A DNA stretch of 64,000 bases from Rossellomorea aquimaris (GCF_020172085.1 NZ_JAIVAT010000006.1:50273-114272); one strand, 5' to 3'; shown: positions 54,444 to 62,492, counted from the stretch's first letter. A program made the numbers and translations. Notes: generated by a model from the sequence alone, not told the origin.

Positions 54444-54854
54444 TTAACAAACGACGAACTGATAAAAACCGTTTCCAAGATCCACCACGCTGTCAACAGC
54501 CTGGTCAACTGTTGTAAAGTAGGCGATACCGTAGTAATCAAGAGCCATTTTAACAATCGTCTGTACGCCCACAGTGGCAGTGATTATCGAGATAATTCCG
54601 CTAATATCTTCTTTTTCGAGTAGCAAGTCAAAAACATCACTATTTACACCAGTAGCCGTGCTCAAGAAGTATGAGTCAACATCCATATTTTCTATCAGTT
54701 GTTGAGTTACAAATCTTAAAAACTCAGATTCATGTAAAACCTCACCATCAAAGCCGTGATGAGCCATGTTATTTTCTTCAAGCGCTTTTAACTTTAATTT
54801 TTTCATATACTCTTCTCTCGGAACTTTAACATCTTCTCTTTGACTGAAATTCAT
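54444..54854 (-). CDS. 136-aa unknown protein
   Basis: MNFSQREDVKVPREEYMKKL..., a helical N-terminal half and a hydrophobic stretch (DISGIISIITATVGVQTIVK). No known motif. RBS AAAAGGGAGAGATTTAA. Confidence 0.62.
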   Translation of the reverse strand: MNFSQREDVKVPREEYMKKLKLKALEENNMAHHGFDGEVLHESEFLRFVTQQLIENMDVDSYFLSTATGVNSDVFDLLLEKEDISGIISIITATVGVQTIVKMALDYYGIAYFTTVDQAVDSVVDLGNGFYQFVVC

Positions 54855-54885
54855 TTAAATCTCTCCCTTTTAATTAGTTTTTGTT

Positions 54886-55335
54886 TTACTCAAATGAAAT
54901 TTCGATTTTCAAAATTCTTCCTTCGCTATCCCTTTTCGCATAGACGTCATACAATCCGTCACCATACCCGGTCTTTAAAGCCAAATCAAAACGCTTGGCT
55001 TCAGCAGCTCCACCTTTACTATTTACCTTCTCGTAAATATCCTCGATTTTGTCCTCTAGCCCCTCCTTTATATAGCAAGGATCACTAATCAGAAGCATTC
55101 CACTATCTACACCGACTGTTCCGATTCGTTCTCCTGCGAATGATCTTTCTCTATGAAACTCATACCACCATTGAACCTTATCAGTTAATTCTTCCTTCGG
55201 AATTCTACGAAGTTTGTAAGCTCCTTTGGGTTCCATAATCATTTCCAAGCGTTCCGGGTCTTGCCCTTTCCCCAAAATCAACATATCAACCGCCATATCC
55301 TCTTTTACATCGATTACTTCAAAATATCTAGCCAA
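54886..55335 (-). CDS. 149-aa unknown protein with DPCY motif
   Basis: Central VGVDSGMLLISDPCYIKEG resembles a motif of uncharacterised phage and bacterial proteins that I cannot name with certainty. TTG start (MARYFEVIDVKED) after AAAGGGGAAATGTAAA. Function unknown. Confidence 0.6.
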   Translation of the reverse strand: MARYFEVIDVKEDMAVDMLILGKGQDPERLEMIMEPKGAYKLRRIPKEELTDKVQWWYEFHRERSFAGERIGTVGVDSGMLLISDPCYIKEGLEDKIEDIYEKVNSKGGAAEAKRFDLALKTGYGDGLYDVYAKRDSEGRILKIEISFE

Positions 55336-55610
55336 TTTACATTTCCCCTTTCAAATTTGTCTTCAAAGAATAATACACCTGAGATTTCAAAGTCGCGCAA
55401 AAATTTTATCTCCTACTGTATAATAGTCACCCACAGGACAACTCGCACAAAAATAGTTCTTTGTACCTAATTCGTTTCTTTCCATTTTCTTGTCCTATCC
55501 TATAATACGAAGGAAAACTACCTACTGTCGCACGCCTAAGAGAATTATTTCACACGAATCACTATTTAAAGGGATAATTCACAATTCTTCTAAATTGAAG
55601 GATCGTTAAC

Positions 55611-56000
55611 TTAACGCAAGCCCTCCACTCCCATTTCCGCAGCTACCTCCTCCACGCTCATAGTCACGTTCAACTGTTGCCGCAACTCAAAACTCTTCAG
55701 CAGTGCTCCCTCATATCTTCGCTCAACGTCTTCCAACGTATTTCTCGCAATATAGACGAACGGTTTCATCCGGGCCATTTCATCCTTCACAACGCGGCGC
55801 CTTGTCAGCAGCCTCTTTAACTCCGACGTATAGGCAATAGCGTCAAGATCCTGGTGCGAAGTCTTTTCGATTGTATGGTATATATCGCTAATCTGCCGAT
55901 CGAGTGCGGACTGCATCATGCGCAGCTTTTTATCCGTTTCCAGTAGCTCCTTGTATGTATTAACGATTCTGCGATGGTAATTATCAGATATAAATTCCAT
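55611..56000 (-). CDS. 129-aa coiled-coil unknown protein
   Basis: Helical throughout (IVNTYKELLETDKKLRMMQS, LKRLLTRRRVVKDEMARMKP). Start at MEFISDNYHRR, eight bases after GGAGG; earlier starts are too close to or lack the RBS. A 275-bp spacer upstream of the 54886 gene separates this unit. Confidence 0.6.
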   Translation of the reverse strand: MEFISDNYHRRIVNTYKELLETDKKLRMMQSALDRQISDIYHTIEKTSHQDLDAIAYTSELKRLLTRRRVVKDEMARMKPFVYIARNTLEDVERRYEGALLKSFELRQQLNVTMSVEEVAAEMGVEGLR

Positions 56001-56165
56001 TTTCATAACCTCCGAATGTATTAGATTCATAGATTCGCCTCATACTTCTCCAACGGCAGATCGACCAACGTCTAAAGTTGCCGCCTCACACGCTCGTCCA
56101 ACTGTCGCGATGAGTTAAACGGGTGACCGATGCGCCCTGCCCCCGCGCACCGACCGTCCGTAAAC

Positions 56166-56420
56166 TTACCTTGCTACCATGCGAATATACTCCAAGAGCG
56201 TCAGCTTCTCGATTTGATCTACTGGAATCTTATCGGTGAGCTCTACTTCGTTATACGCGTCGAGATATACTTGATTGCCGTCAATGTATCCTCGTACTAT
56301 AATTCGCAAACACAAAACGTTAGGAATATCAAATGCCAATAGATTGCCGTCTATCAGCGTCGCCTGTTCTGTCGGTGCCTGGGGATCATTGATGTAGTGA
56401 ACCGTTACCCTCCGCGTCAC
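56166..56420 (-). CDS. 84-aa unknown protein
   Basis: Beta-rich (RRVTVHYINDPQAPTEQATL, VLCLRIIVRGYIDGNQVYLD). GTG start overlaps the stop of the upstream gene (GTGA), a coupling pattern; an upstream GTG at 56429 is an alternative. Confidence 0.58.
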   Translation of the reverse strand: MTRRVTVHYINDPQAPTEQATLIDGNLLAFDIPNVLCLRIIVRGYIDGNQVYLDAYNEVELTDKIPVDQIEKLTLLEYIRMVAR

Positions 56421-56707
56421 TGTGACCACCCGAATCGCTCGATTAGCATGAGGAGACTGCCGAGTGACATTTCCGGATTATCGATGAGAGCGCGGGTTTC
56501 CTTGTTCGCCTTAATCGAGATAAGGTCGTTCAGCAGCTCGTAACTTCCGGGGTATTTGTTTGACGGTAAGAGAGTCCCGATGAATAGCACGCCATCGATT
56601 TCCGTGCAGTAGTACGATCCCATATCGCTTACTAAGAGACTGCGAAAATATTCCGGCTGATCCTTCTCAACTTCTAAAACTACTGATACGATTTTACGAT
56701 TACCCAT
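56417..56707 (-). CDS. 96-aa unknown protein
   Basis: MGNRKIVSVVLEVEKDQPEY..., then GSYYCTEIDGVLFIGTLLPS. No known domain. RBS AAGGGAGGAAAATTAA, located inside the end of the 34-aa ORF, whose stop overlaps its ATG. Confidence 0.62.
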   Translation of the reverse strand: MGNRKIVSVVLEVEKDQPEYFRSLLVSDMGSYYCTEIDGVLFIGTLLPSNKYPGSYELLNDLISIKANKETRALIDNPEMSLGSLLMLIERFGWSQ

Positions 56708-56804
56708 TTAATTTTCCTCCCTTTAATTCGCCTGATTTGTCTAGGCCTACGAATAGTCCAAGCGTGAATGCGCCTATTATTGAAAATCCAATCGCTGCTA
56801 TCAT
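56700..56804 (-). CDS. 34-aa membrane peptide
   Basis: MIAAIGFSIIGAFTLGLFVG is one membrane helix, followed by LDKSGELKGGKLNG. Starts in the stop of the gene upstream (ATGA) and ends in the start of the 96-aa gene, so it is embedded in a coupled operon. Function unknown. Confidence 0.58.
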   Translation of the reverse strand: MIAAIGFSIIGAFTLGLFVGLDKSGELKGGKLNG

Positions 56805-57079
56805 CGTTTAAAGTCCTCCTCGGTTAGAACAGTAAGTTTAATCGGCTTGTACCGAGCAGTTAGCCCTCCATATGCTGGCCAACCTTCCATAGTGAATGTA
56901 AAGAGCGCTTGTTGATACGTGATTCCCTCGAGTTCTTTACCGTTGAAAACCTCGATTGTGTCATGCGGGTAAAGTTCCTTCTTGCCTTTTTCGCCTTCAA
57001 TGAATACTCGATCAGATTCAACGAGTAATATCCCGACCGTGTATCCTTCGGCTATTGATTTCGCAACTTCTTCAGTCAC
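56801..57079 (-). CDS. 92-aa unknown protein, first of the repressed operon
   Basis: MTEEVAKSIAEGYTVGILLV..., no known domain. GTG start after GGAGGAATTCAA. It is the first leftward gene after the three operators at 57102-57184, so it is an early gene under the XRE repressor. Confidence 0.65.
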   Translation of the reverse strand: MTEEVAKSIAEGYTVGILLVESDRVFIEGEKGKKELYPHDTIEVFNGKELEGITYQQALFTFTMEGWPAYGGLTARYKPIKLTVLTEEDFKR

Positions 57080-57101
57080 TTGAATTCCTCCAATCGATTA
57101 A

Positions 57102-57118
57102 AATTACGTTTAGCGTAA
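57102..57118. promoter_or_regulatory. repressor operator O1
   Basis: ATTACGTTTAGCGTAAT, an imperfect 17-bp palindrome with perfect ATTACG/CGTAAT ends. Confidence 0.7.
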
Positions 57119-57137
57119 TCTCTATATCCTTACTATA

Positions 57138-57154
57138 ATTCCGTTTAGCGTAAT
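57138..57154. promoter_or_regulatory. repressor operator O2
   Basis: ATTCCGTTTAGCGTAAT, the same site with one changed base in the left arm. Confidence 0.68.
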
Positions 57155-57167
57155 TGTCAACAACTAA

Positions 57168-57184
57168 ATTACACTTTGCGTAAT
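57168..57184. promoter_or_regulatory. repressor operator O3
   Basis: ATTACACTTTGCGTAAT. Nearest to the repressor start, so a likely autoregulatory site. Centre spacings of the three sites are 36 and 30 bp. Confidence 0.68.
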
Positions 57185-57234
57185 TTTTTATTTTCGTTTA
57201 TAATTTGGATATAAATATTGCTTCGGAGGTACGT

Positions 57235-57459
57235 ATGGGGAAACTAATTGAATTAAGACTTAGAGAGTTACTTAACGAGAGGGACATCGGGCAGAAGACA
57301 CTTGCGGAGATGACTGGCCTTACTGAAAGAACTATTAGCGAGTTATGTAATAATAAAGTGAAACGGTACCCCAAAGAAGCAATCGAAAAAATCGCCGACG
57401 CATTAGAGATAAACGAAATCAGTCAAATAATAACCATAAAAGAAAGCGACTCCATATAG
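57235..57459 (+). CDS. XRE/Cro-CI-type repressor
   Basis: 74 aa. LRELLNERDIGQKTLAEMTG and LTERTISELCNNKVKRYPKE form a Cro/CI-type HTH like that of small Bacillus regulators of the YozG type. Start at ATG with GGAGG five bases before; a TTG ten codons upstream is less likely. Divergent from the leftward operon with three operators between, so probably the master switch of the element. No RecA-cleavage domain: induction would need an antirepressor. Confidence 0.8.
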   Translation: MGKLIELRLRELLNERDIGQKTLAEMTGLTERTISELCNNKVKRYPKEAIEKIADALEINEISQIITIKESDSI

Positions 57460-57475
57460 GGGCCGCCTTTTATTT
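57442..57475 (+). terminator. terminator of the repressor gene
   Basis: GCG and CTCC pair with GGGG and CGC, followed by CTTTTATTTTTT. Overlaps the end of the gene and the 57470 gene coming from the other side. Confidence 0.6.
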
Positions 57476-57799
57476 TTTAACCGGTATTAATAGTTCTGCG
57501 ATCAACTTTAACGCCTCGAATTCTTGCTGCAGTCTATTCCTTTCTATTTTCGCCAGGTCAGCCAGTAACTCCACTCGCTGAATTTCGTTCTGCTTATCCA
57601 TTGTATATGGCGTCAACTGCATCGTCCTTATTTTGTCAGACGTTCCTTTTACTTTTCCGTTCTTATATAGATCCGCCTCAATCACCGCCAACTCCTCACG
57701 AAGCTCCTTTACCTTATATACTTCCGTCAAGAACGCTTTCTCCGCTTGAAATATCTTGGCTGGCATTTCGTCCAGTGCTCGCTTAATATCTCTACCCAT
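57470..57799 (-). CDS. 109-aa coiled-coil unknown protein
   Basis: Helical (RALDEMPAKIFQAEKAFLTE, VELLADLAKIERNRLQQEFE). Overlaps the upstream gene by 8 bp and is convergent with the repressor. RBS GGGAGGGATATAA. Confidence 0.62.
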   Translation of the reverse strand: MGRDIKRALDEMPAKIFQAEKAFLTEVYKVKELREELAVIEADLYKNGKVKGTSDKIRTMQLTPYTMDKQNEIQRVELLADLAKIERNRLQQEFEALKLIAELLIPVKK

Positions 57800-58115
57800 T
57801 TATATCCCTCCCGACCTCTATAACTCGATATATGAAATCCATAAACGACATATTCCTAAATTCCCGCAAGTCAAAAACTCGCTCAGGATTCTCTTTTAAT
57901 GACAAGCGAACAGAAGCGACAATCTCCGAATACTCATCGACCACAATTTCCGCACCTTCTCGTTTGTACCTGTAAACTAAGATGTCATAATCTGAAACAG
58001 TAAATAGAAGATTATCGTCAAGCAGCCACCCGGGGAAATAACACTTTCTAATTTCGTCGCCTTCCGTATACTCAAACCTAGACATAACGTATTCATCCGT
58101 CATAGTAGAAATCAT
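57792..58115 (-). CDS. 107-aa unknown protein
   Basis: Starts MISTMTDEYVMSRFEYTEGD after AGGGAGGTATGTCCGG; the frame is open to a TTG 28 codons upstream without a good RBS. No known domain. Divergent from the XRE gene at 58424. Confidence 0.6.
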   Translation of the reverse strand: MISTMTDEYVMSRFEYTEGDEIRKCYFPGWLLDDNLLFTVSDYDILVYRYKREGAEIVVDEYSEIVASVRLSLKENPERVFDLREFRNMSFMDFIYRVIEVGRDING

Positions 58116-58423
58116 CCGGACATACCTCCCTATTAAATTTTTCGTCCATCTTTCACAACGGACTTGCATTATTTCGATGTCCCACGCATACGTTGACAAG
58201 GAACTTGCTTCCCGGTCGACTCCTATGGGCCACTTCTAACCCCTCAGCCTCCTCCTCTCTTTTCAGCGAGTTAACTCCTAGTTAATAACTAGTTAATATA
58301 GTTATATGCAGCACCGATTGTCCGACTTTACTTGTCCGTAGTGAAAACTTTCACAGTCGGCTTGTATATTTTTCGCAAAACTTGTCCATAACGGTAGTAA
58401 ACTAAGGATGAGGAGCGATTAAT
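58116..58423. promoter_or_regulatory. divergent control region with TTGTCC and TAGTTAAT repeats
   Basis: 308 bp between divergent genes. TTGTCC occurs at 58318, 58332 and 58382 (and at 58744 beyond the XRE gene). Tandem TAGTTAAT/AGTTAAT units stand at about 58279-58303. Likely operators of the XRE protein at 58424; no coding signal seen. Confidence 0.5.
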
Positions 58424-58654
58424 ATGTTTGGATTATTCGGAGGTAAGCCAAGAACGAAGCTCGGCAAGTGGCTAGATGCGCGCGGAATCACGCAGGAGTG
58501 GCTCGTAAAAGAGTCGAAGGTCAGCCGTAATACAATCAGTCAGATTGCGAGTAATAAGGAATATGCGCCGACACTGGCGACAATAAAGAAGATAATGCAG
58601 GCGATAAAACGGGTTGATCCAGGAGCTCGACCGGATGACTTTTTCGACATGTAA
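58424..58654 (+). CDS. XRE-family HTH protein
   Basis: 76 aa. KLGKWLDARGITQEWLVKES and KVSRNTISQIASNKEYAPTL give a clear HTH. ATG with GAGGAGCGATTAAT upstream. Divergent from the 57792 gene. Second regulator of the element. Confidence 0.78.
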   Translation: MFGLFGGKPRTKLGKWLDARGITQEWLVKESKVSRNTISQIASNKEYAPTLATIKKIMQAIKRVDPGARPDDFFDM

Positions 58655-58865
58655 AAATTCCTTTTGCAATTCCAATCGACTATTCCTTTCATAATTCCAG
58701 GCTAGAATTCCGTTTGGAATAGAGTGATTATTATAACGGTCAATTGTCCGCCTTGTACTCTCATATTCCTTTTCGCAGGGACTATATATAAATATATACC
58801 TGTTCATAAAGTGGAAGTTTACTGTATAATATTAGTAAATAAATACAATATTAGGAGTGGTAGAA

Positions 58866-59360
58866 TTGGCGAAAATTGATAAGCTAGTAAACCTTGCGAA
58901 GGAACATTTAGACGCCGGTGAGGAGATCGCTTATTCCGTGCTTGGCGCTTATGAAACGAAAATGATGGGCAAAGACACGGTAAGAAATGGCGTTATGCTG
59001 GCAACCGACAAACGCATATTTTTCTACGGCAAGAAAACGTTCGGCTATGACATCGAGGTCTTCCCGTATGAGAACGTAAGCTCGATTGAAATGAGCAAAG
59101 GAATGATGGGCCACTCGATCGCGTTCTTCTCCTCCGGTAACAAGGTGAAAATGAAATGGATCAACGTTGGGGATATTCCGGGCTTTATCGATCACGTAAA
59201 AGGAAATATCGGCAAATCATCCGCGAAGACACAAGCTGCAGCTACGCAAGAATCGTCCAGTGCTGCCGATGAAATCAAGCGCTTTGCTGAGCTGAGGGAT
59301 TCCGGAGTGATTACGGAAGAGGAATTCGATGCGAAGAAGAAACAACTGCTAGGGATTTAA
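58866..59360 (+). CDS. PH-like plus SHOCT domain protein
   Basis: 164 aa. Residues 1-110 resemble a bacterial PH domain (GVMLATDKRIFFYGKKTFGY, VFPYENVSSIEMSKGMMGHS). The last 35 residues form a SHOCT module (IKRFAELRDSGVITEEEFDA then KKKQLLGI). Such proteins are common in phages and genomic islands; the role is unknown. TTG start with GGAG eight bases before. Confidence 0.75.
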   Translation: MAKIDKLVNLAKEHLDAGEEIAYSVLGAYETKMMGKDTVRNGVMLATDKRIFFYGKKTFGYDIEVFPYENVSSIEMSKGMMGHSIAFFSSGNKVKMKWINVGDIPGFIDHVKGNIGKSSAKTQAAATQESSSAADEIKRFAELRDSGVITEEEFDAKKKQLLGI

Positions 59361-59374
59361 GGAGGTGATACACA

Positions 59375-59479
59375 GTGAGTAACGGAGCTCAATGCGCAGA
59401 TTGCGGCAACTTCTTTGAATACTTAGTAGACGATGGCGTTTGTGAAAAATGCCTTCAAGAACGATTAGACAACGAGTAA
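59375..59479 (+). CDS. 34-aa zinc-ribbon peptide
   Basis: MSNGAQCADCGNFFEYLVDD then GVCEKCLQERLDNE: two CxxC knuckles. GTG start with the ideal RBS AAGGAGGTGATACACA. Directly follows the PH/SHOCT gene, likely cotranscribed. Confidence 0.7.
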   Translation: MSNGAQCADCGNFFEYLVDDGVCEKCLQERLDNE

Positions 59480-59485
59480 ATAAGG

Positions 59486-59512
59486 GCGTCCAGTAGGGCG
59501 TTCTTTTTTTTC
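59486..59512 (+). terminator. rho-independent terminator
   Basis: CGTCC-AGTA-GGGCG followed by TTCTTTTTTTT. Confidence 0.6.
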
Positions 59513-60337
59513 GCCTAACACCCCGAGTTTAAAATTTTTGCCGCGAAATTTTTTCGGCTGGTGACAGCGACTTACCCCTGAAGATTTTTTATATTTCGCG
59601 TATGTCAGACCCACCTAGGACAGTCGCTCAGATTCGAGGTACGCCCCCCGGTATAAAATTCACGTGGAATTTATGCAGCCGGATGAATTGTATATACATA
59701 TCTAGTAGACATAACACAGATTATAGGGAATACAATCGAGGTATAAACCGCATCATATCAACGTTTCACATACTCGCAATCCAATCGAATATACACGTTC
59801 TTATACATCGCAGTAATGACGGGCGTTCCAGCGTCTGCTTAAGTTTGTGAAATACGTTTATTTCCCGGAATAATGCATACGATCAGACCCCCTGAGTTTT
59901 CGGAGGCCACGTCCGTCGGGACCCCTCGGCTGGTGTTTTGCGAAAGAATACGCAATCAGATTACGCCATCTAACCCCTGATATATGCGATAAATCGGAAG
60001 TAATCGGCAACGTAATCCTGCGAATATGTAAACACTTGTATATACACGTTACCCTATCCGAACACCTCCAACTCTTGCCCTTACGCCATTTACCTCGATA
60101 ACGCTTTACCGTGATAAAGTTTTACATGCGCCATTTCATACGGTTACGATTATGTCCGATTACGAAAGGTAATGCTGCGTAAATTTTCAGCAAGGCTCAC
60201 GCTAGGGGCTCACGGCTGGTTAAACCTAAAGTAAACTAAACGGATATATTATCGCCTGACCTATGGCGTACCTACGTTCCCCATGTTTCCCATGCGCTTT
60301 AGATTGCGTTTATAATAGACGTAAGGTGGTGACGTCA
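59513..60337. other. 825-bp block without a credible gene
   Basis: No ORF has an RBS or family match. It holds several imperfect inverted repeats (for example ATAAAATTC/GAATTTAT near 59653-59674 flanked by CCGG) and scattered ATTACG/TTACG words. Candidate regulatory RNA, packaging (pac/cos) site or origin. Confidence 0.45.
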
Positions 60338-60496
60338 ATGAACGATTTATTATCAGGACCATTTACGCTAAAATTCGCCCGTGAGCACCTACTGCCGGAC
60401 GAAACGATTGTAACAAACGATGATGAGACGTATTATATTATTCGCCTGGGTGATTACGGTGAGCTTGAACGTGAGGGCTATCGGAAGGTTAAATAA
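60338..60496 (+). CDS. 52-aa unknown protein beside the integrase
   Basis: MNDLLSGPFTLKFAREHLLP... ending REGYRKVK; no known domain. RBS AAGGTGGTGACGTCA and a TATAAT at 60311-60316 upstream. Convergent with the integrase; its position would suit an excision-related factor, but no HTH is visible. Confidence 0.6.
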   Translation: MNDLLSGPFTLKFAREHLLPDETIVTNDDETYYIIRLGDYGELEREGYRKVK

Positions 60497-60526
60497 AAGC
60501 CCTCTCGAAATGAGAAGGCGTAAATA

Positions 60527-61525
60527 TTAATTAAAGTCTCTTCGCTGCTTAAGATTATTTAGTGGCGAAAACTTACGGTGTTTGTCTTTAACATCATCCG
60601 AGAACAAGTTAACGTATGTCTTTACCATATCCATCGTCGTATGACCTAGTATCGTTTGAAGCTCGAATATTCCCGCCCCATTTTTAACGCTCAATTTAGC
60701 AAACGTGTGTCTAAACGTGTGGGGGCTGCACCTAACGTTGGAAATTTTCGCATCCTTGCCATATTGGCTTATTCGGTTCTGTATCTGGCGCTTGGTAAGT
60801 GGCGTCTCGTCTACGGTAACAAATAACGAATCACAATCGACTATAACTCCTCGGATAGCAGAGTATCTTCGTAGTTGATCCTTCATCGTAACGGACAAAG
60901 GAACCATACGTTGCTTATACCCTTTTGTATTACGAATAAGAAGGTTTGACTCGTCCCAGTGTATGTCCGTAATCTTTAGACCGACTAATTCATTTGCGCG
61001 TATACCTGTCTCAACCAGTAAAAGCATAAGCGTGTAGTCTCGAACACCGGTGAACGTCTTTAGGTCCGGCTGATTTAACAAGTCGTTGAGCTGCTTTACA
61101 CTAAACGTGGCGATAACTGATTTACGGTCCCTGACTTGCTTGACGTCTCTCATAGGATTGGTCGGAAGATAATTGCGCTCATACAGAAAGTTGAAGTAGG
61201 CACGAATCGCCCGCAGGCGAGTGTTGACGCTTGTAATCTTAAGCCCCTTCACATCGCGCAGATATAGAATGACATTTTCGCGGATGATCTCCGGTGTAAT
61301 ATTACCAGGCGTTGTGTCTACGTCCTGACCTTCAAGTAACCGTTTGAAGGCACGGAGTTCATTTTCGTAATACTTGATGGTGTGCTCCCGCAAATTCCGA
61401 ATCTTGGCGTCCTTAATGAATAAGTCAACGCCGTCCTCAAAGTCGATATAATCCGACCTCAGCGATCCTCTCAGCTTCGTAAGGTCATTTACGGATAAAT
61501 TATTACTGCGTCTTTTTCTGCTCAT
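60527..61525 (-). CDS. int: tyrosine recombinase (integrase)
   Basis: 332 aa. N-terminal SAM-like core-binding domain (FIKDAKIRNLREHTIKYYEN), catalytic domain with LVETGIRANELVGLKITDIH (Arg), HTFRHTFAKLSVKNGAGIFE (His-x-x-Arg), ILGHTTMDMVKTYVNLF (His and Tyr). It integrates the element into tRNA-Leu(CAA); attR lies 166 bp from its start. Start at the ATG after GGAGGCCGTATA; the longer frame is discarded. Confidence 0.93.
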   Translation of the reverse strand: MSRKRRSNNLSVNDLTKLRGSLRSDYIDFEDGVDLFIKDAKIRNLREHTIKYYENELRAFKRLLEGQDVDTTPGNITPEIIRENVILYLRDVKGLKITSVNTRLRAIRAYFNFLYERNYLPTNPMRDVKQVRDRKSVIATFSVKQLNDLLNQPDLKTFTGVRDYTLMLLLVETGIRANELVGLKITDIHWDESNLLIRNTKGYKQRMVPLSVTMKDQLRRYSAIRGVIVDCDSLFVTVDETPLTKRQIQNRISQYGKDAKISNVRCSPHTFRHTFAKLSVKNGAGIFELQTILGHTTMDMVKTYVNLFSDDVKDKHRKFSPLNNLKQRRDFN

Positions 61526-61690
61526 TATACGGCCTCCATTATCGTTGTATCGTCTATCGAGTTCGCACGACCGACTGCACACGATTTAGACCGCAAGAAT
61601 AGTGCGCATACACAAAGAAAAAACGATGCCTCTTCGCTGAGTCATCGTCTGAGTAATGCGATATAATAACGCACCATGTTCTAAAAATTA

Positions 61691-61743
61691 TACCGGTGGC
61701 CGGGATCGAACCGGCACTCCAGAGGAACACGATTTTGAGTCGT
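61691..61743. repeat. attR: 53-bp core inside the intact tRNA-Leu
   Basis: Identical to 44691-44743. The element carries this copy, so the tRNA gene is restored after integration. Confidence 0.92.
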
Positions 61744-61771
61744 GCGCGTCTGCCAATTCCGCCACACCGGC
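61691..61771 (-). tRNA. tRNA-Leu(CAA)
   Basis: Anticodon loop CTCAAAA, long variable arm, T-loop GGTTCGATCCC; CCA not encoded. Its 3' 53 bp come from the element. Confidence 0.95.
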
Positions 61772-61779
61772 ATTACATA

Positions 61780-61854
61780 TGGAGGCGGCAACCGGATTTG
61801 AACCGGTGATCAGGGTTTTGCAGACCCATGCCTTACCACTTGGCTATGCCGCCA
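61780..61854 (-). tRNA. tRNA-Cys(GCA)
   Basis: Acceptor GGCGGCA/TGCCGCC, anticodon loop CTGCAAA, CCA encoded. Confidence 0.95.
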
Positions 61855-61860
61855 TATTAT

Positions 61861-61935
61861 TGGAGCGGAAGACGGGATTCGAACCCGCGACCCCCACCTT
61901 GGCAAGGTGGTGTTCTACCACTGAACTACTTCCGC
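61861..61935 (-). tRNA. tRNA-Gly(GCC)
   Basis: Anticodon loop TTGCCAA, acceptor GCGGAAG, CCA encoded. Confidence 0.95.
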
Positions 61936-61939
61936 ACTA

Positions 61940-62011
61940 CTGGGCTAGCTGGATTCGAACCAACGCATGTCGCAGTCAAAGTGCGATGCCTTACCGCTTG
62001 GCTATAGCCCA
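61940..62011 (-). tRNA. tRNA-Gln(TTG)
   Basis: Acceptor TGGGCTA/TAGCCCA, anticodon loop CTTTGAC; CCA not encoded. Confidence 0.94.
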
Positions 62012-62050
62012 CTGATAGTATATGTCACGGAAATAAAAATGTGACTTTTA

Positions 62051-62127
62051 TGGGGCGACTGATGGGAATCGAACCCACGAATGCCTGAACCACAATCAGG
62101 TGCGTTAACCACTTCGCCACAATCGCC
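62051..62127 (-). tRNA. tRNA-His(GTG)
   Basis: Anticodon loop TTGTGGT, acceptor GGCGATT, CCA encoded. Confidence 0.95.
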
Positions 62128-62144
62128 ATGATGAAAATAAAAAT

Positions 62145-62218
62145 TGGCAGGGGTAGTAGGAATCGAACCCACACCAAAGGTTTTGGAGACCTTCGTTCTA
62201 CCGTTAAACTATACCCCT
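62145..62218 (-). tRNA. tRNA-Trp(CCA)
   Basis: Anticodon loop CTCCAAA, acceptor AGGGGTA, CCA encoded. Confidence 0.95.
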
Positions 62219-62226
62219 AAGATAAA

Positions 62227-62310
62227 TGGTGGAGGGGGGCAGATTCGAACTGCCGAACCCGAAGGAGCGGATTTACAGTCCGCCGCGTTTAGCCACTTCG
62301 CTACCCCTCC
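62227..62310 (-). tRNA. tRNA-Tyr(GTA)
   Basis: Anticodon loop CTGTAAA, long variable arm, CCA encoded. Confidence 0.95.
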
Positions 62311-62326
62311 AGCTAAATCACTTGAC

Positions 62327-62402
<76 letters not shown>

Positions 62403-62416
62403 ATCAAGTAAATAAA

Positions 62417-62492
62417 TGGTGGCTCAGGACGGAATCGAACCGCCGACACATGGATTTTCAGTCCATTGCTCTACCAACTGAGCTACTGAGCC
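62417..62492 (-). tRNA. tRNA-Phe(GAA)
   Basis: Anticodon loop CTGAAAA, acceptor GGCTCAG, CCA encoded. Confidence 0.95.

Larger units (their letters stand above)
44691..61743. mobile_element. 17.0-kb integrated element in tRNA-Leu (candidate phage satellite)
   Basis: Bounded by a 53-bp direct repeat exactly 17,000 bp apart, with a tyrosine integrase at the right end next to the restored tRNA-Leu. Contents: XRE repressor and operators, second XRE protein, winged-helix/origin region, phBC6A51-type HTH, phage tail-tip protein, PIN toxin-antitoxin, and about 20 small unknown genes. No capsid, portal, large terminase, holin or lysin is recognisable. Best explained as a phage satellite; a decayed prophage or an integrative plasmid are alternatives. 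Confidence 0.85.

Noticed and set aside
59602..59850. 82-codon ORF in the non-coding block
   Set aside because: No RBS, no recognisable domain, and composition unlike neighbouring genes.
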